Below, piece by piece: positions 38,298 to 47,753 of a DNA stretch of 64,000 bases. The DNA is from an uncultured Lactobacillus sp. Its GTDB lineage: Bacteria; Bacillota; Bacilli; Lactobacillales; Lactobacillaceae. The stretch is from assembly GCF_945290125.1 (NCBI RefSeq), contig NZ_CALYQV010000001.1, positions 49,901 through 113,900 on the forward strand, in the 5' to 3' direction. Under the pieces are notes generated by a model that was given only the letters and a program-made list of their open reading frames with translations, made no database searches and was not told where the DNA came from. The position numbers and the translations under genes were made by a program. Numbering within the stretch: position 1 is the first letter of the stretch; each line of letters starts with the position of its first letter.

Positions 38298-39257
38298 ATG
38301 GAAAAAACAGTTCGTGCTCATACCAATATTGCCTTAATAAAATATTGGGGTAAAGCAAACCAAAGTCTGCGTTTACCACTAATGTCCAGTTTGTCTATGA
38401 CACTGGATCAATTTTATACTGATACTAAAGTTTATGCTGATCCTAAAAACCAGTTTTGGTTAAATGGTGTTGAACAGAGCGGACCAAGTTACCAAAGGGT
38501 TTTTTCTTTTTTAAAGCGGTTACAAGAAAAGTTCGACGTTAAGGGTAATTTAAAAGTTGAGTCAGTTAATCATGTTCCGACGGCCGCAGGCTTGGCCTCT
38601 TCCAGTTCAGCTTTTGCAGCATTAGCAGGAGCCTTTTGCGTTCACTATGGTATTAGTTTATCAGCAGTTGAACTTTCCCGTCTGGCTCGTTTAGGCTCAG
38701 GTTCAGCCAGCAGGTCAATTTTTGGTGGCTTTGCGATTTGGCAAAAAGGTATTGATAATGAATCTTCCTATGCTTATGCTTTAGATGAAAAGCCCAAAAT
38801 GGATTTACAATTACTAGTGGTTGAACTTGATAAAAATCCTAAAGACCTCTCCTCTACTCAGGGAATGGAGCAAGCACAAACTTCACCTTTTTTCAGGCCA
38901 TGGCTTGAGCGTAATCAAGCTGAGTTGGCGCAGATGGTTTCTGCTATCAAAGCAAATGATTTTTCAAAACTAGGCAGCTTAGCAGAATTAAATGCCTGTG
39001 AAATGCATGCTGTTAATCTAACTGCTCAACCGGGTTTTACATATTTTGAGCCCGCAACTATTAAAGCAATCAAATTAGTAGCTGATTTGCGTAGCCAAGG
39101 TATAGAATGTTACTTCACGATAGATGCCGGACCTAATATAAAAATCTTAAGTCAATTAAAAAATGTAAAAGATATTACTAAGAGGTTTGTATCCGAATTC
39201 CATAATGTTAACATAATAAATGCAAGTTTTGGTCCAGGTATTTCATGTCTGAACTAG
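38298..39257 (+). CDS. mvaD: Diphosphomevalonate decarboxylase
   Basis: Converts mevalonate 5-diphosphate to isopentenyl diphosphate. 319 residues with the characteristic ALIKYWGKANQSLRLP at residue 14, VPTAAGLASSSSAFAALA near 95, GSGSASRSIFGGFAIW near 130 and TIDAGPNIKIL near 275. It begins three bases after the mvaK1 stop. All signature motifs are intact. Confidence 0.97.
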   Translation: MEKTVRAHTNIALIKYWGKANQSLRLPLMSSLSMTLDQFYTDTKVYADPKNQFWLNGVEQSGPSYQRVFSFLKRLQEKFDVKGNLKVESVNHVPTAAGLASSSSAFAALAGAFCVHYGISLSAVELSRLARLGSGSASRSIFGGFAIWQKGIDNESSYAYALDEKPKMDLQLLVVELDKNPKDLSSTQGMEQAQTSPFFRPWLERNQAELAQMVSAIKANDFSKLGSLAELNACEMHAVNLTAQPGFTYFEPATIKAIKLVADLRSQGIECYFTIDAGPNIKILSQLKNVKDITKRFVSEFHNVNIINASFGPGISCLN

Positions 39258-39293
39258 TTAATGTAAATTAATTGATTAGGAGATTAAATTCTT

Positions 39294-40376
39294 TTGATAA
39301 CAGAACAAGCACCCGGAAAATTATACATAGCTGGCGAGTACGCAGTACTAGAACAAGATTGTCCTGCAATTCTAGTAGCTGTTAACCAATTTATTCGTGT
39401 GTCAATCATTAAGTCAAAATCAAAAACAGGTTTAATCCACTCTAAACAATATTCTCAAAGCTCCATTCACTGGGTTAGGCATGGAGCAAAAATGGTTATT
39501 GATAACCGCGATAATCCATTTGAATATATTTTGGCCGCAATTTCTTACACGGAGCGTTTTTGCTTGGAACAAAAAATCAAGATGAAAGTCTATGATTTAT
39601 ATGTTAATTCAGATCTTGATTCTTCAGATGGCAAAAAATATGGTTTAGGTTCTAGTGCTGCAGTTACAGTAGCCACTGTCAAAGCAATATTGCGTTTTTA
39701 TAACGTTGCTTTTAGTAATGAATTAGTTTATAAATTATCAGCCATTTCTCATTACTCAGTTCAAGGAAATGGCTCGGCTGGTGATATTGCAGCCAGTGTT
39801 TTTGGTGGCTGGATTGCTTATCAGACTTTTGATAAACAATGGCTTGCTAATGAACTGGCACATAAAACATTATCTGAAGTGGTCAATGAAGCCTGGCCCG
39901 GTTTGAAGATACAACTTTTAACTCCACCTGCTGGCTTAAAATTAATGATTGGCTGGAGTCAAAAGCCTGCATCCACTTCCCGGCTCGTTGATGAAACTAA
40001 TGCCAATAAGGCTGCCTTAAACGGACAATATCAAGAATTTCTCAGGCTTTCGCGTAAATGTGTACTAAAGATGATTGCCGGATTTGAACAACAAGATATT
40101 CAGTTAATAAAAAAGCAAATTCGAGTTAACCGCAAATTGTTGCAACATTTTGCGCAAATAAATCAAATTGCAATTGAAATTCCGCGACTTTCCCAACTCA
40201 TTAATATCGCCGAGTCATTTGGAGGAGCTGCTAAAACTTCCGGTGCTGGTAATGGCGATTGCGGTATTGTAATCGCTGATGCAAATACGGATACTGCTTA
40301 TCTCGAAGATAAATGGCGCCAAAACGGTATAATGCCGCTAGACTTTCGCGTCCACCAAATTCGGGTTGCAGACTAG
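39294..40376 (+). CDS. mvaK2: Phosphomevalonate kinase
   Basis: Makes mevalonate 5-diphosphate; in the pathway it acts between MvaK1 and MvaD. 360 residues, GHMP fold: APGKLYIAGEYAVLE at residue 6, KKYGLGSSAAVTVATV near 116 and KTSGAGNGDCGIV near 313. The start is TTG at 39294 with AGGAGA ten bases upstream; no nearer ATG keeps the conserved ITEQAPGKLY beginning. Confidence 0.96.
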   Translation: MITEQAPGKLYIAGEYAVLEQDCPAILVAVNQFIRVSIIKSKSKTGLIHSKQYSQSSIHWVRHGAKMVIDNRDNPFEYILAAISYTERFCLEQKIKMKVYDLYVNSDLDSSDGKKYGLGSSAAVTVATVKAILRFYNVAFSNELVYKLSAISHYSVQGNGSAGDIAASVFGGWIAYQTFDKQWLANELAHKTLSEVVNEAWPGLKIQLLTPPAGLKLMIGWSQKPASTSRLVDETNANKAALNGQYQEFLRLSRKCVLKMIAGFEQQDIQLIKKQIRVNRKLLQHFAQINQIAIEIPRLSQLINIAESFGGAAKTSGAGNGDCGIVIADANTDTAYLEDKWRQNGIMPLDFRVHQIRVAD

Positions 40377-40385
40377 AGGAAAACC

Positions 40386-41402
40386 ATGTCACTTAGATCT
40401 AATCGTAAAGAAGAACATTTAGTTTTAGCACAAAGATTTTATCAAGACAATAAACAAAATAGTTTTGATCAGATGCATTTGGTGCGGCCGGCTTTGCCAG
40501 AAACTGAAGTAAGTATAAAAGCCATACAAACCACAATGTTTGGCAAAAAAGTGGCAGCCCCCTTTTTTATTAATGCAATGACCGGCGGTTCTCATAAATC
40601 CTATTTGATTAATAAGCAATTGGGACAAGTTGCCGCTAAAACTAATATTGCTCTGGCACTCGGCTCTGCTAGTATTTTGACTAAGGAGCCTTCTCTTAGT
40701 GACAGCTTTTTGATTGCACGCCAGCAAGATCCAGCTGGTGTTTTAATTGCAAATGTAAATGCTAAAACATCGGCCAAACAAGCACAAAAAATAGTTACAG
40801 AATTAAATGCTGACGCTCTCCAAGTTCACTTGAACGCGGTGCAAGAAATTGCCATGCCTGAAGGAGACCGTGATTTCTATTGGCTAAATAATTTAAAAGA
40901 ATTACGTCAAAAAGTAACAGTACCAATTATTATTAAAGAAGTCGGCTTTGGTCTAGATGAAAGAACAATTCATTTGTTGAAAAATGAAGGCTTTAAAGTT
41001 TTCGATGTTGCTGGCAGCGGCGGCACAAATTTTGCCCAGATAGAAAATGTTCGTAATGCCAATGATGTTTCTTATCTGAGTGATATCGGCTTACCCACTG
41101 TCATTTCAGGCTTAATGGCTGCTAAACAGCAAGTTGATTTTATTGTCTCAGGTGGTGTGCGTAATCCTTTAGACGTTTTTAAGGGGTTATGTCTAGGCGG
41201 AAAAGCTGATGGTATTTCCAATGTTTTTTTGCAAGCGTTAATCAAACATGATGTTAATTATTTGCAAAATCTTATTTTACAATGGCAACAAGAACTTGCT
41301 AATCTGCTAGCAATTTATGGTCAAAATGATTTAACAAAGTTAAACGAGATTAAAAAATATTATGATTTACCGTTGAAAACAGTCATTGATCAGCTGTTAT
41401 AG
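40386..41402 (+). CDS. fni: Type 2 isopentenyl-diphosphate delta-isomerase (FMN-dependent)
   Basis: Interconverts isopentenyl and dimethylallyl diphosphate using reduced FMN. 338 residues: N-terminal RKEEHL near residue 6, PFFINAMTGGS near 59, LGSASIL near 97, QVHLN near 142, IIKEVGFG near 180, VAGSGGTNFA near 206 and VSGGVRNPLDVFKG near 252 for FMN phosphate binding. It is the last gene of the mevalonate operon, nine bases after mvaK2, and is followed by a strong terminator. Confidence 0.97.
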   Translation: MSLRSNRKEEHLVLAQRFYQDNKQNSFDQMHLVRPALPETEVSIKAIQTTMFGKKVAAPFFINAMTGGSHKSYLINKQLGQVAAKTNIALALGSASILTKEPSLSDSFLIARQQDPAGVLIANVNAKTSAKQAQKIVTELNADALQVHLNAVQEIAMPEGDRDFYWLNNLKELRQKVTVPIIIKEVGFGLDERTIHLLKNEGFKVFDVAGSGGTNFAQIENVRNANDVSYLSDIGLPTVISGLMAAKQQVDFIVSGGVRNPLDVFKGLCLGGKADGISNVFLQALIKHDVNYLQNLILQWQQELANLLAIYGQNDLTKLNEIKKYYDLPLKTVIDQLL

Positions 41403-41416
41403 ATTCTTGTAAAAAT

Positions 41417-41461
41417 AACCACAAATAACTATAGTCTTACATAAGTCAGTTATTTGTGGTT
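41417..41461. terminator. Bidirectional terminator between fni and the IclR gene
   Basis: AACCACAAATAACT (41417-41430) pairs perfectly with AGTTATTTGTGGTT (41448-41461), followed by TTT on the plus strand and preceded by AAAA-T for the minus strand. Confidence 0.9.
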
Positions 41462-41489
41462 TTTAATTTCTAAAAATTATCCAATAAAG

Positions 41490-42257
41490 TTACAAATTTA
41501 AATGTTGAATATCTCTTTGAATAAAACTTGCTTCTTTTTTTAATGTAGTAATTATTAAATCCGTACCTTTGTGATTTAATCTACTAGTTGGTCCTGTAAC
41601 ACTTATACAACATAAAACCTTTTTGTTTGCTTTATAAATTGGGATTGCATAACAAGACATCCCATATTCATATTCTTCATTATCTATTGAAATCCCACTT
41701 TTTGAAAACTCATTTTTATATTTAATAAAGTCTTTATAGTTTGTAATTGTGTTAACTGTTCTTTGTTTGACGTTTTTAAAATAATTAAGTAATTCTGCGT
41801 TACTGTATTCTGTCATAAATATTTTTCCCATAGCTGAACAGTATAATTCACCTATTGGAGGGAGCATTACTTGTAATTGGTATGGTTCACCATGTATTCT
41901 TAGAGGTATAAATAGTTTACCATCATATTTCATTCCTAGGTTCGTGCATTCACCTGTAACGTTACGAATGTTCGTAAGATGAGGTTTAACTACATCGACT
42001 AATTCGTCATCTAAAAATTCAATCTGATTATAATTTATTAAATGGTATCCTAAAACATAATCATTGGTTTCAGTTTTTCTAACAATGTCAATTTTTTCAA
42101 GAGTTTTTAGTATTCTAAAAGCCGTTGTCTTCGGTAATTCCAACTTAGCAACTATATAGTTAAGACCAATTTTTTTATCTTGATTTATTAAATCTAAAAT
42201 TCTAAAAGTATCAATTATATTTTTTATTGTGGGATTTTTTTTAGTCAAAATTGTCAT
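41490..42257 (-). CDS. IclR-family transcriptional regulator
   Basis: About 255 residues: N-terminal winged helix (NIIDTFRILDLINQDKKIG at 14-32, then ELPKTTAFRILKTLEKIDIV) and a C-terminal GAF-like ligand domain with TNLGMKYDGKLFIPL and GKIFMTEYSN, ending in VTGPTSRLNH, all typical of IclR. Such proteins control small-acid and sugar catabolism. Divergent from the EIIC-like gene with a perfect 14-bp palindrome of IclR type in between, so it probably controls that gene, the dehydrogenase and itself. ATG 42257 was chosen over TTG 42266; the GAGG upstream is close to either, so the start is uncertain by three codons. Confidence 0.92.
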   Translation of the reverse strand: MTILTKKNPTIKNIIDTFRILDLINQDKKIGLNYIVAKLELPKTTAFRILKTLEKIDIVRKTETNDYVLGYHLINYNQIEFLDDELVDVVKPHLTNIRNVTGECTNLGMKYDGKLFIPLRIHGEPYQLQVMLPPIGELYCSAMGKIFMTEYSNAELLNYFKNVKQRTVNTITNYKDFIKYKNEFSKSGISIDNEEYEYGMSCYAIPIYKANKKVLCCISVTGPTSRLNHKGTDLIITTLKKEASFIQRDIQHLNL

Positions 42258-42333
42258 ATTCCTCAACTCATTGTTTATATAAATTTTACCACACTAGTTG
42301 CTTTTTTATTTAAGATGAGTTATATTTCAATTG

Positions 42334-42347
42334 TGGAACGCGTTCCA
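42334..42347. promoter_or_regulatory. 14-bp palindrome, likely IclR operator
   Basis: TGGAACGCGTTCCA is a perfect palindrome in the 153-base divergent region between the IclR gene and the EIIC-like gene. IclR-family sites commonly have the form TGGAA-N5-TTCCA or close to it. It is also by far the most GC-rich stretch of this AT-rich region. Confidence 0.75.
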
Positions 42348-42410
42348 TTATTTTTTAGAATCATTTGTGAAAAATGTAACGATTTATTTTTGTAGTAAAA
42401 GTGTGGTTAA

Positions 42411-43475
42411 ATGAATAAAAATAATAAAACAGACCACTCGCTTATGAACTTTATCATTAATGTCGTTAATGGAGCAACAGTCGGAATACTGGTTGCTGTT
42501 ATTCCTAATGCCATTTTTAGTCAAATATTTTTAAGTTTAAGCGGATTTTGGAGTGGTTTTAAGCAACTATATCATATCGTCCAAATTATTCAGTACTTAA
42601 TGCCAGTGCTGGTCGGGATCGGCGTAGGATTTAAATTTAAATTAACCGCTATTCAGTTATTATCAGTTGGTGCTGCCTCCTATGTTGGTAGTGGTGCTTT
42701 GGTTCAAACTAGCAATATTTGGAAAGTTACTGGTATTGGCGATACAATTAATGCAATGCTGACTGCAGGAATAGCAGTATTTTTAGTACTCTTAATCCAA
42801 AATAAAGTCCAAGCACTTGCCACAATTGCATATCCAGTTATTGTTGGAATGGGCGCAGGTGCAATTGGATTGATAACGCTTCCGGTAATTTCAAAAATTA
42901 CCAGTTTTGTTGGTAAAATCGTTTATGATGCAACTAAATTGAACCCCCTTCTAATGAGTATATTAATTGCAATCTTATTTGCCTTAATGATTTTAACTCC
43001 TATTTCAGTTGTGGCCGTTGCATTTGCAATTAATTTAACAGGCCTTGGTTCAGGCGCAGCTAATCTAGGACTGGTTGGTGTAGTAGTTTTCGCAACAATC
43101 GGTTCTTACAGAGCTAAAAATGATGCTGGTACTACCTTAGCGTTGATGTTAGGTGGAATTAAAACTATGATGCCAGCTTTTTTCAGAAAATTGCAGATGG
43201 CGCTTCCTATAATTTTCGTGAGTGGAATAATGGGAGCAATGGCTCAAATATTTAATATCCAGGGTACCCCAGGATCAGCTGGTCTTGGCTTTGCGGGATT
43301 AGTAGGACCAATTGTTGCTTTCGGCTACCTAAAAAATAGTTTTATTGTAAACTTAATTATTCTTATATTAGTTTACGCGATAATACCGATCATTCTTTCA
43401 TTGCTAGCACATTGGTTGAGTGTATCAGTATTTAAACTTTTAAAATATTCCGATTATAAAATAAATTTAAGTTAA
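42411..43475 (+). CDS. PTS EIIC-type membrane transporter (PTS_EIIC_2-like)
   Basis: 354 residues, nearly all hydrophobic, with about nine to ten predicted membrane segments and Gly-rich loops (VGIGVGFKF, GAASYVGSGAL, GMGAGAIGL, GLGSGAANLGLVGV, GTPGSAGLGFAGLVGP), the pattern of the PTS_EIIC_2 family. No EIIA, EIIB or HPr-binding domain is encoded with it, so phosphotransfer would need partners from elsewhere or it may work as a plain transporter. The 'substrate' is unknown; the neighbours (IclR regulator, D-2-hydroxyacid dehydrogenase) hint at an organic or sugar acid, which is inference. ATG 42411 has a poor ribosome binding site. Confidence 0.82.
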   Translation: MNKNNKTDHSLMNFIINVVNGATVGILVAVIPNAIFSQIFLSLSGFWSGFKQLYHIVQIIQYLMPVLVGIGVGFKFKLTAIQLLSVGAASYVGSGALVQTSNIWKVTGIGDTINAMLTAGIAVFLVLLIQNKVQALATIAYPVIVGMGAGAIGLITLPVISKITSFVGKIVYDATKLNPLLMSILIAILFALMILTPISVVAVAFAINLTGLGSGAANLGLVGVVVFATIGSYRAKNDAGTTLALMLGGIKTMMPAFFRKLQMALPIIFVSGIMGAMAQIFNIQGTPGSAGLGFAGLVGPIVAFGYLKNSFIVNLIILILVYAIIPIILSLLAHWLSVSVFKLLKYSDYKINLS

Positions 43476-43485
43476 GGAGATTTTT

Positions 43486-44480
43486 ATGACACGTATTTAT
43501 TGTTTTGGCGTTACTCAGGAACGTGCACCATTTGTACAAGAATGGTCTAAAAAAATAATGTTGAAGTTACTATGACAAGTGAAAACCTAACTATTAATAA
43601 TGTTAATAAAGTTAAGGGATATGATGGCGTTTCAATAGCTGAAATAGCAAAATTTAATTCTGCTATTTATCATAAGCTAAAAGAATATGGCATTAAGCAA
43701 TTATCTCAAAGAACAGCTGGCTTTGATTATTTTGACTTAAAAAAGGCTGAAGAAAATGGGATTATAATTACTAATGTTCCAAGTTACTCCCCCGAATCGA
43801 TTGCGGAATTTACAATAATGTCTGCTTTACAATTAGTTCGTAAACAAAAGTTACTAGCAGATCACGTGGCAAAACATGATTTTCGGTGGGTTCCAGAAGT
43901 TCGCGGGCGTGTATTAGGTAATATGACTGTGGCAGTAATTGGAGTAGGAAGAATTGGATTACAGGCTGCCAAACTTTTTAAAAATTTTGGTTGTACTGTA
44001 GTAGGCTATGATCCATATCCTAAAGATAATGTTTCTGATATCATTACCTATAAAAAAAACGTTCAATCGGCAATTAAAGACGCTGATATAGTCACTTTAC
44101 ATATGCCAGCTACTGATGAGAACTATCATTTGTTTGATAAAGATATGTTTAATAAAATGGAAAAAGACTCATATTTAATCAATGCAGGACGAGGAAGTTT
44201 AATTAATATCGAAGATCTGATTAGTGCACTGGATGAAAATAAACTGGCAGCTGCTGCATTAGATGTGTATGAAAAAGAAGCAACTTATGTACCTGGTACT
44301 TATCCAAATAAAGAAATTAAAGATAATGATTTTAACAAATTATTACATCACTCAAAAATAACATATACACCTCATTGCGCATACTATACAGATGAATCTG
44401 TCAAAAATATGATTTATAGTGGACTAGATTCAACTCTAAAAGTTATTAAAACAGGTACTTCTAAAAACCGAGTTAATTAA
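43486..44480 (+). pseudogene. D-2-hydroxyacid dehydrogenase (D-lactate dehydrogenase-like), frame broken at an A7 run
   Basis: NAD-dependent reduction of 2-keto acids. The natural start is ATG 43486 with AAGGAG upstream, giving MTRIYCFGVTQERAPF; the frame then ends at 43575. Re-reading one base back at the seven-A run 43549-43555 gives SKKNNVEVTMTSENLT and the rest of the protein, for a total near 331 residues, normal for D-LDH. The downstream part has AVIGVGRIGLQAAKLF (NAD), NAGRGSL with catalytic Arg, DVYEKE with Glu and TPHCAYYT with His. Either a one-base loss, a sequencing error, or -1 slippage at A AAA AAA. If translation starts at ATG 43572 the N-terminal 28 residues are missing. Confidence 0.85.
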
Positions 44481-44562
44481 TAATCAAATATTCGAATATT
44501 AAATGCAATATTCTTTAGCAATGTAAAATATTGTTTTAAAGTTGAATTTCATACTAAAGCAT

Positions 44563-44601
44563 AAAAAATAAGCATAATTGTAAATTTATGCTTATTTTTT
44601 T
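44563..44601. terminator. Bidirectional terminator between the dehydrogenase and HAD genes
   Basis: AAAAAATAAGCATAA (44563-44577) pairs with TTATGCTTATTTTTT (44586-44600), flanked by A- and T-runs for the two convergent genes. Confidence 0.88.
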
Positions 44602-44608
44602 GACCTTT

Positions 44609-45394
44609 TTAGTTTAACAAACGCCATATTTCTTTTTGAACAGCGCTGTCGTTGCTTGAGCCTATAATGTGAGTAGCAGCCTTCTTAGCCACGGGAAGTG
44701 CAGTTCCTGTGGCATAACTGGTACCAGCATATTTTAGCATCCCCACATCATTGCCGCTATCACCAAAAGTTACCATTTCTTTAGGATTAATTTTGAATTT
44801 ACTACTTAAAAACTGTAAGCCCTTTGCCTTATTCATACCTTTTGTTGACATATCTATAGATGAAGAAGAGCCAGAAACAAAGTCAATTTCAGGATAATTA
44901 CGTCTTAATGTTTCTAAAAGATGTGGCATTTTATTTTCAGGAACATCAAACGTAACCTTGAAAATTTGATCATCAAGATCATTAAAATTCTCAACAACTG
45001 TTAGTTTTTCATAGTACTTTTTTAGTTCTTTAGCATACTCAGGTCCATCTTTTCTTAAAATATAAGCACTGGCAAGACCCGAAACTGTAACCTTTTCCTG
45101 GTTTTCCTGCATTATCTTCATAATAGTCCGCCAGTCCCTTTCAGAAAGACAATCAACGTGAATAACCTGCTTACCTTGTGCTACTAGTGCTCCATTATCC
45201 GCTATGTAGTAAAGCTGATTGGCCACTTGTGGAAATCGCGAATATAAATTTTCAAACTGATTTCCGCTAGCAACAACAAACTTAATTCCTTTTTTTTGCA
45301 TAATCTGAAATTCTTGCAAAAACAATTTCTGATCATATGTTTTCTGATCTGTTAACCAAGTTCCGTCCATATCTGTGGCGATTAGTTTAATCAT
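44609..45394 (-). CDS. HAD superfamily Cof-type phosphatase (class IIB)
   Basis: 261 residues with HAD motif I ATDMDGTWL near residue 6, motif II VASGN near 41, Lys of motif III in KGLQFL near 189, and motif IV FGDSGNDVGML near 211; the class IIB cap lies between. Such enzymes dephosphorylate sugar phosphates or flavin precursors; many paralogues exist and the substrate cannot be told. It follows the RsmF gene by 15 bases on the same strand, so is likely co-transcribed. Confidence 0.92.
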   Translation of the reverse strand: MIKLIATDMDGTWLTDQKTYDQKLFLQEFQIMQKKGIKFVVASGNQFENLYSRFPQVANQLYYIADNGALVAQGKQVIHVDCLSERDWRTIMKIMQENQEKVTVSGLASAYILRKDGPEYAKELKKYYEKLTVVENFNDLDDQIFKVTFDVPENKMPHLLETLRRNYPEIDFVSGSSSSIDMSTKGMNKAKGLQFLSSKFKINPKEMVTFGDSGNDVGMLKYAGTSYATGTALPVAKKAATHIIGSSNDSAVQKEIWRLLN

Positions 45395-45409
45395 TCTTTA
45401 TTCTTTCTA

Positions 45410-46795
45410 TTAAACTCGTAGTCCCTTAGGGTAATAATTTTTAATAATGTGATTGCTGATTTTACCAAAACCTAGAATAAAATTTTGGTAACTGACTAAA
45501 ACAAAACCCGTTTCGTTAGATTCCGTTCTTAATGCTTCACCGTGTAAGTGTTTTAAGTAGTTTTCATTGCTTAGTTCAAGTACCCTATTTTGCTTTTCTT
45601 CTGCTAAAACCATAGCTAGTTGGTGGCTAGGCTCAAAACGGTTTTTCTTTAGCAAGCCTAGCTCAACCCCATTTGATAATATCTGCAAATGAAGATTTGC
45701 ACTAATTGTTAATGCGGGTATAAAAGCGTGATTATTATGTACTTGACTATTTAACCGCCAATTTTTTATTGCAGCTGGCAAATTAAATTTATCTAATACT
45801 TCTGCTATTAATTGAATTTCGGCTTTGTTTAGAGATTCTTTTTGAAACTTACTTTTTTTCTTCGCTTTTTGATTTGTCGATATTTTGCCTTGAACCTCCA
45901 CTTGGGGCGATAATTTTAGTTTTGCAGCAAATTGCCCTTCACCTAGTTCAGCCGTAGGCCAAAATCGTACTGTCTTAATGAGATCAGGGTTATTGTCAGC
46001 CCATTCAGGATGTCCATGATCAATAGAGCGTGTTTTTATGTCTAGTGGCATAATAGTTAAATTAAATTTTTTGGTTAGCCACGAAACTATTTGTTCATTT
46101 TCCTCTGGAGAATATGTGCAGGTTGAATAGACTATTTCTCCTTCTGGCTTTAACATTTTGACTGCCGCATTTAAGATTTCCTTTTGCCGTTTTTGACAAA
46201 GCAGGACGTAATTTTGTGACCAGTAATCAATAGCTTGAGGATTCTTACGAAACATGCCCTCGCCACTACAAGGCGCATCAACTAAAATTTTATCAAAATA
46301 ATGGGGGAAACACTGTGCCAATTTTTCTGGCTTTTCGCTTACAATTAAAGAATTTGTTGTACCCCACCGTTCAAGATTTTCCCGTAATACTTTTGCTCTG
46401 CTATGTGAAATTTCATTTGCGACTAAGAGTCCTTCACCTTTTAGCTGTTCGCTGATTGCAGTGCTTTTACCGCCAGGTGCAGCACATAAATCAAGGATTT
46501 TTTGTCCGGGACATGCTTTTAGAAATAATGCTGGAAACATTGCCGTGGGTTCCTGTGAATAAACAGCTCCACTTACCCAGGCTGGATCTTGACCATTAAT
46601 TTTCCCGTAATAGGCTTTGGATACACCCGAAACTTCTTTTTCTTGTTCATAAGATACACAGTAGTTTTCTTTTAATGAATTAATGCGAAACGCACTTTTG
46701 GGTCTATCATTTATTGAGTCGAAAAATTCTTCTGCTCTACTTTTTCCTAATAACCTAATATATTTTTCTTTAAAATCCTCAGGCAGTTTAGGCAT
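45410..46795 (-). CDS. 16S rRNA cytosine-5 methyltransferase, RsmF/NOP2 family
   Basis: 461 residues: N-terminal RsmF-type extension, SAM-binding core with LCAAPGGKSTAIS near residue 105, VDAPCSGEGMFRKN near 172 with one catalytic Cys, and YSTCTYSPEENE near 223 with the second; a C-terminal PUA-like RNA-binding region at 390-461. This matches RsmF (YebU)-like enzymes of Gram-positive bacteria. Overlaps the upstream MacB-like gene by 8 bases. Substrate position on rRNA is inferred from family only. Confidence 0.92.
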   Translation of the reverse strand: MPKLPEDFKEKYIRLLGKSRAEEFFDSINDRPKSAFRINSLKENYCVSYEQEKEVSGVSKAYYGKINGQDPAWVSGAVYSQEPTAMFPALFLKACPGQKILDLCAAPGGKSTAISEQLKGEGLLVANEISHSRAKVLRENLERWGTTNSLIVSEKPEKLAQCFPHYFDKILVDAPCSGEGMFRKNPQAIDYWSQNYVLLCQKRQKEILNAAVKMLKPEGEIVYSTCTYSPEENEQIVSWLTKKFNLTIMPLDIKTRSIDHGHPEWADNNPDLIKTVRFWPTAELGEGQFAAKLKLSPQVEVQGKISTNQKAKKKSKFQKESLNKAEIQLIAEVLDKFNLPAAIKNWRLNSQVHNNHAFIPALTISANLHLQILSNGVELGLLKKNRFEPSHQLAMVLAEEKQNRVLELSNENYLKHLHGEALRTESNETGFVLVSYQNFILGFGKISNHIIKNYYPKGLRV

Positions 46796-47753
46796 TATTT
46801 TGATCCTTTCGTAATAAATGCAAAATGCATAAGCTATATAAAACTGAAATGATGATCCAGCAGGCTGTAAGGAGCCAAATTAGATGCTGCGGCTTAGATA
46901 GAAAAGTTCGCCACATCAAGAAAAAATATGCACATATAGTTACTAATACTTCAATCAATAAGATTCTGATACCATGATTTATTAACCAATTACGCAGCAA
47001 GTTACCCTTTAAGTGAGTTAATTTAACTGTTTTCCAATCTATAAAAGCTAAAACTAAATTGCTGAATGAGGCAATTAACAAAAAGATTATGATAAATAAA
47101 ATTTCTCTAATGATTGAAAACTGATGTATTTGATGACTTTTAACAAACAGTGGTACTTTAGCTTTTACCCCATAATGTTTGGCAATTTGTCGAATTACTT
47201 TATTTGAACTATCTATTACAATTTGATAATTATGTAATTTGAATTTTCCAGTTGGCTGGTTAGGACTAGTAGTAAGATAATAACTATCTTGCTTCATTTG
47301 GCGATAATGTTTTAAGGTACCTACAACTGTATAATATTTCTTATTCAAATAAACATATTCGTTTCCTTGCGCCTCATAGGTAGGGACTTTCGCATTTAAT
47401 CCCAGTACAGCAAAAGAAACCTGACCTTTAAAGTCGTCTTTGGTAAAATATCTGCCTGCTTCTGTCGGTAGATTTAATACATCATGATTTGACCATACCA
47501 AAGTTTGATTTTTCTTGGATTTGCTAGTCATATGAACTTGAATTTTGTTGTGGGGATATGCTTTTTGTAGGTATATCAAAAAGAATCTGACATTTTGCTT
47601 ATTCTTAATTTCAATGTAACGAGTATTATTACTTAGACCATAGGCTTCAAGTAGTTGATCCGCTTCTCGTGACTGAACATTTGACAGCATACTGCCAATT
47701 CCCAGAAACGATAAAAATATAATAATAACTAAAATTGTTTTTTTAAATCTCAT
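46788..47753 (-). CDS. Membrane protein with MacB-like extracellular domain, no ATPase partner
   Basis: 321 residues. Helix 1 at about 5-25, an extracellular domain at 30-210 in which GRYFTKDDFKGQVSFAVLG and YVYLNKKYYTVVGTL resemble the MacB periplasmic core of ABC permeases, then three to four helices at about 218-240, 255-285 and 292-312. The normal FtsX-type permease segment is short, and no ABC ATPase lies next to it. It overlaps both neighbours (methyltransferase-like gene by 11, RsmF by 8), so all are probably translated together. Function unknown; perhaps mechanotransmission or assembly of an envelope factor. Confidence 0.72.
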   Translation of the reverse strand: MRFKKTILVIIIFLSFLGIGSMLSNVQSREADQLLEAYGLSNNTRYIEIKNKQNVRFFLIYLQKAYPHNKIQVHMTSKSKKNQTLVWSNHDVLNLPTEAGRYFTKDDFKGQVSFAVLGLNAKVPTYEAQGNEYVYLNKKYYTVVGTLKHYRQMKQDSYYLTTSPNQPTGKFKLHNYQIVIDSSNKVIRQIAKHYGVKAKVPLFVKSHQIHQFSIIREILFIIIFLLIASFSNLVLAFIDWKTVKLTHLKGNLLRNWLINHGIRILLIEVLVTICAYFFLMWRTFLSKPQHLIWLLTACWIIISVLYSLCILHLLRKDQNNA

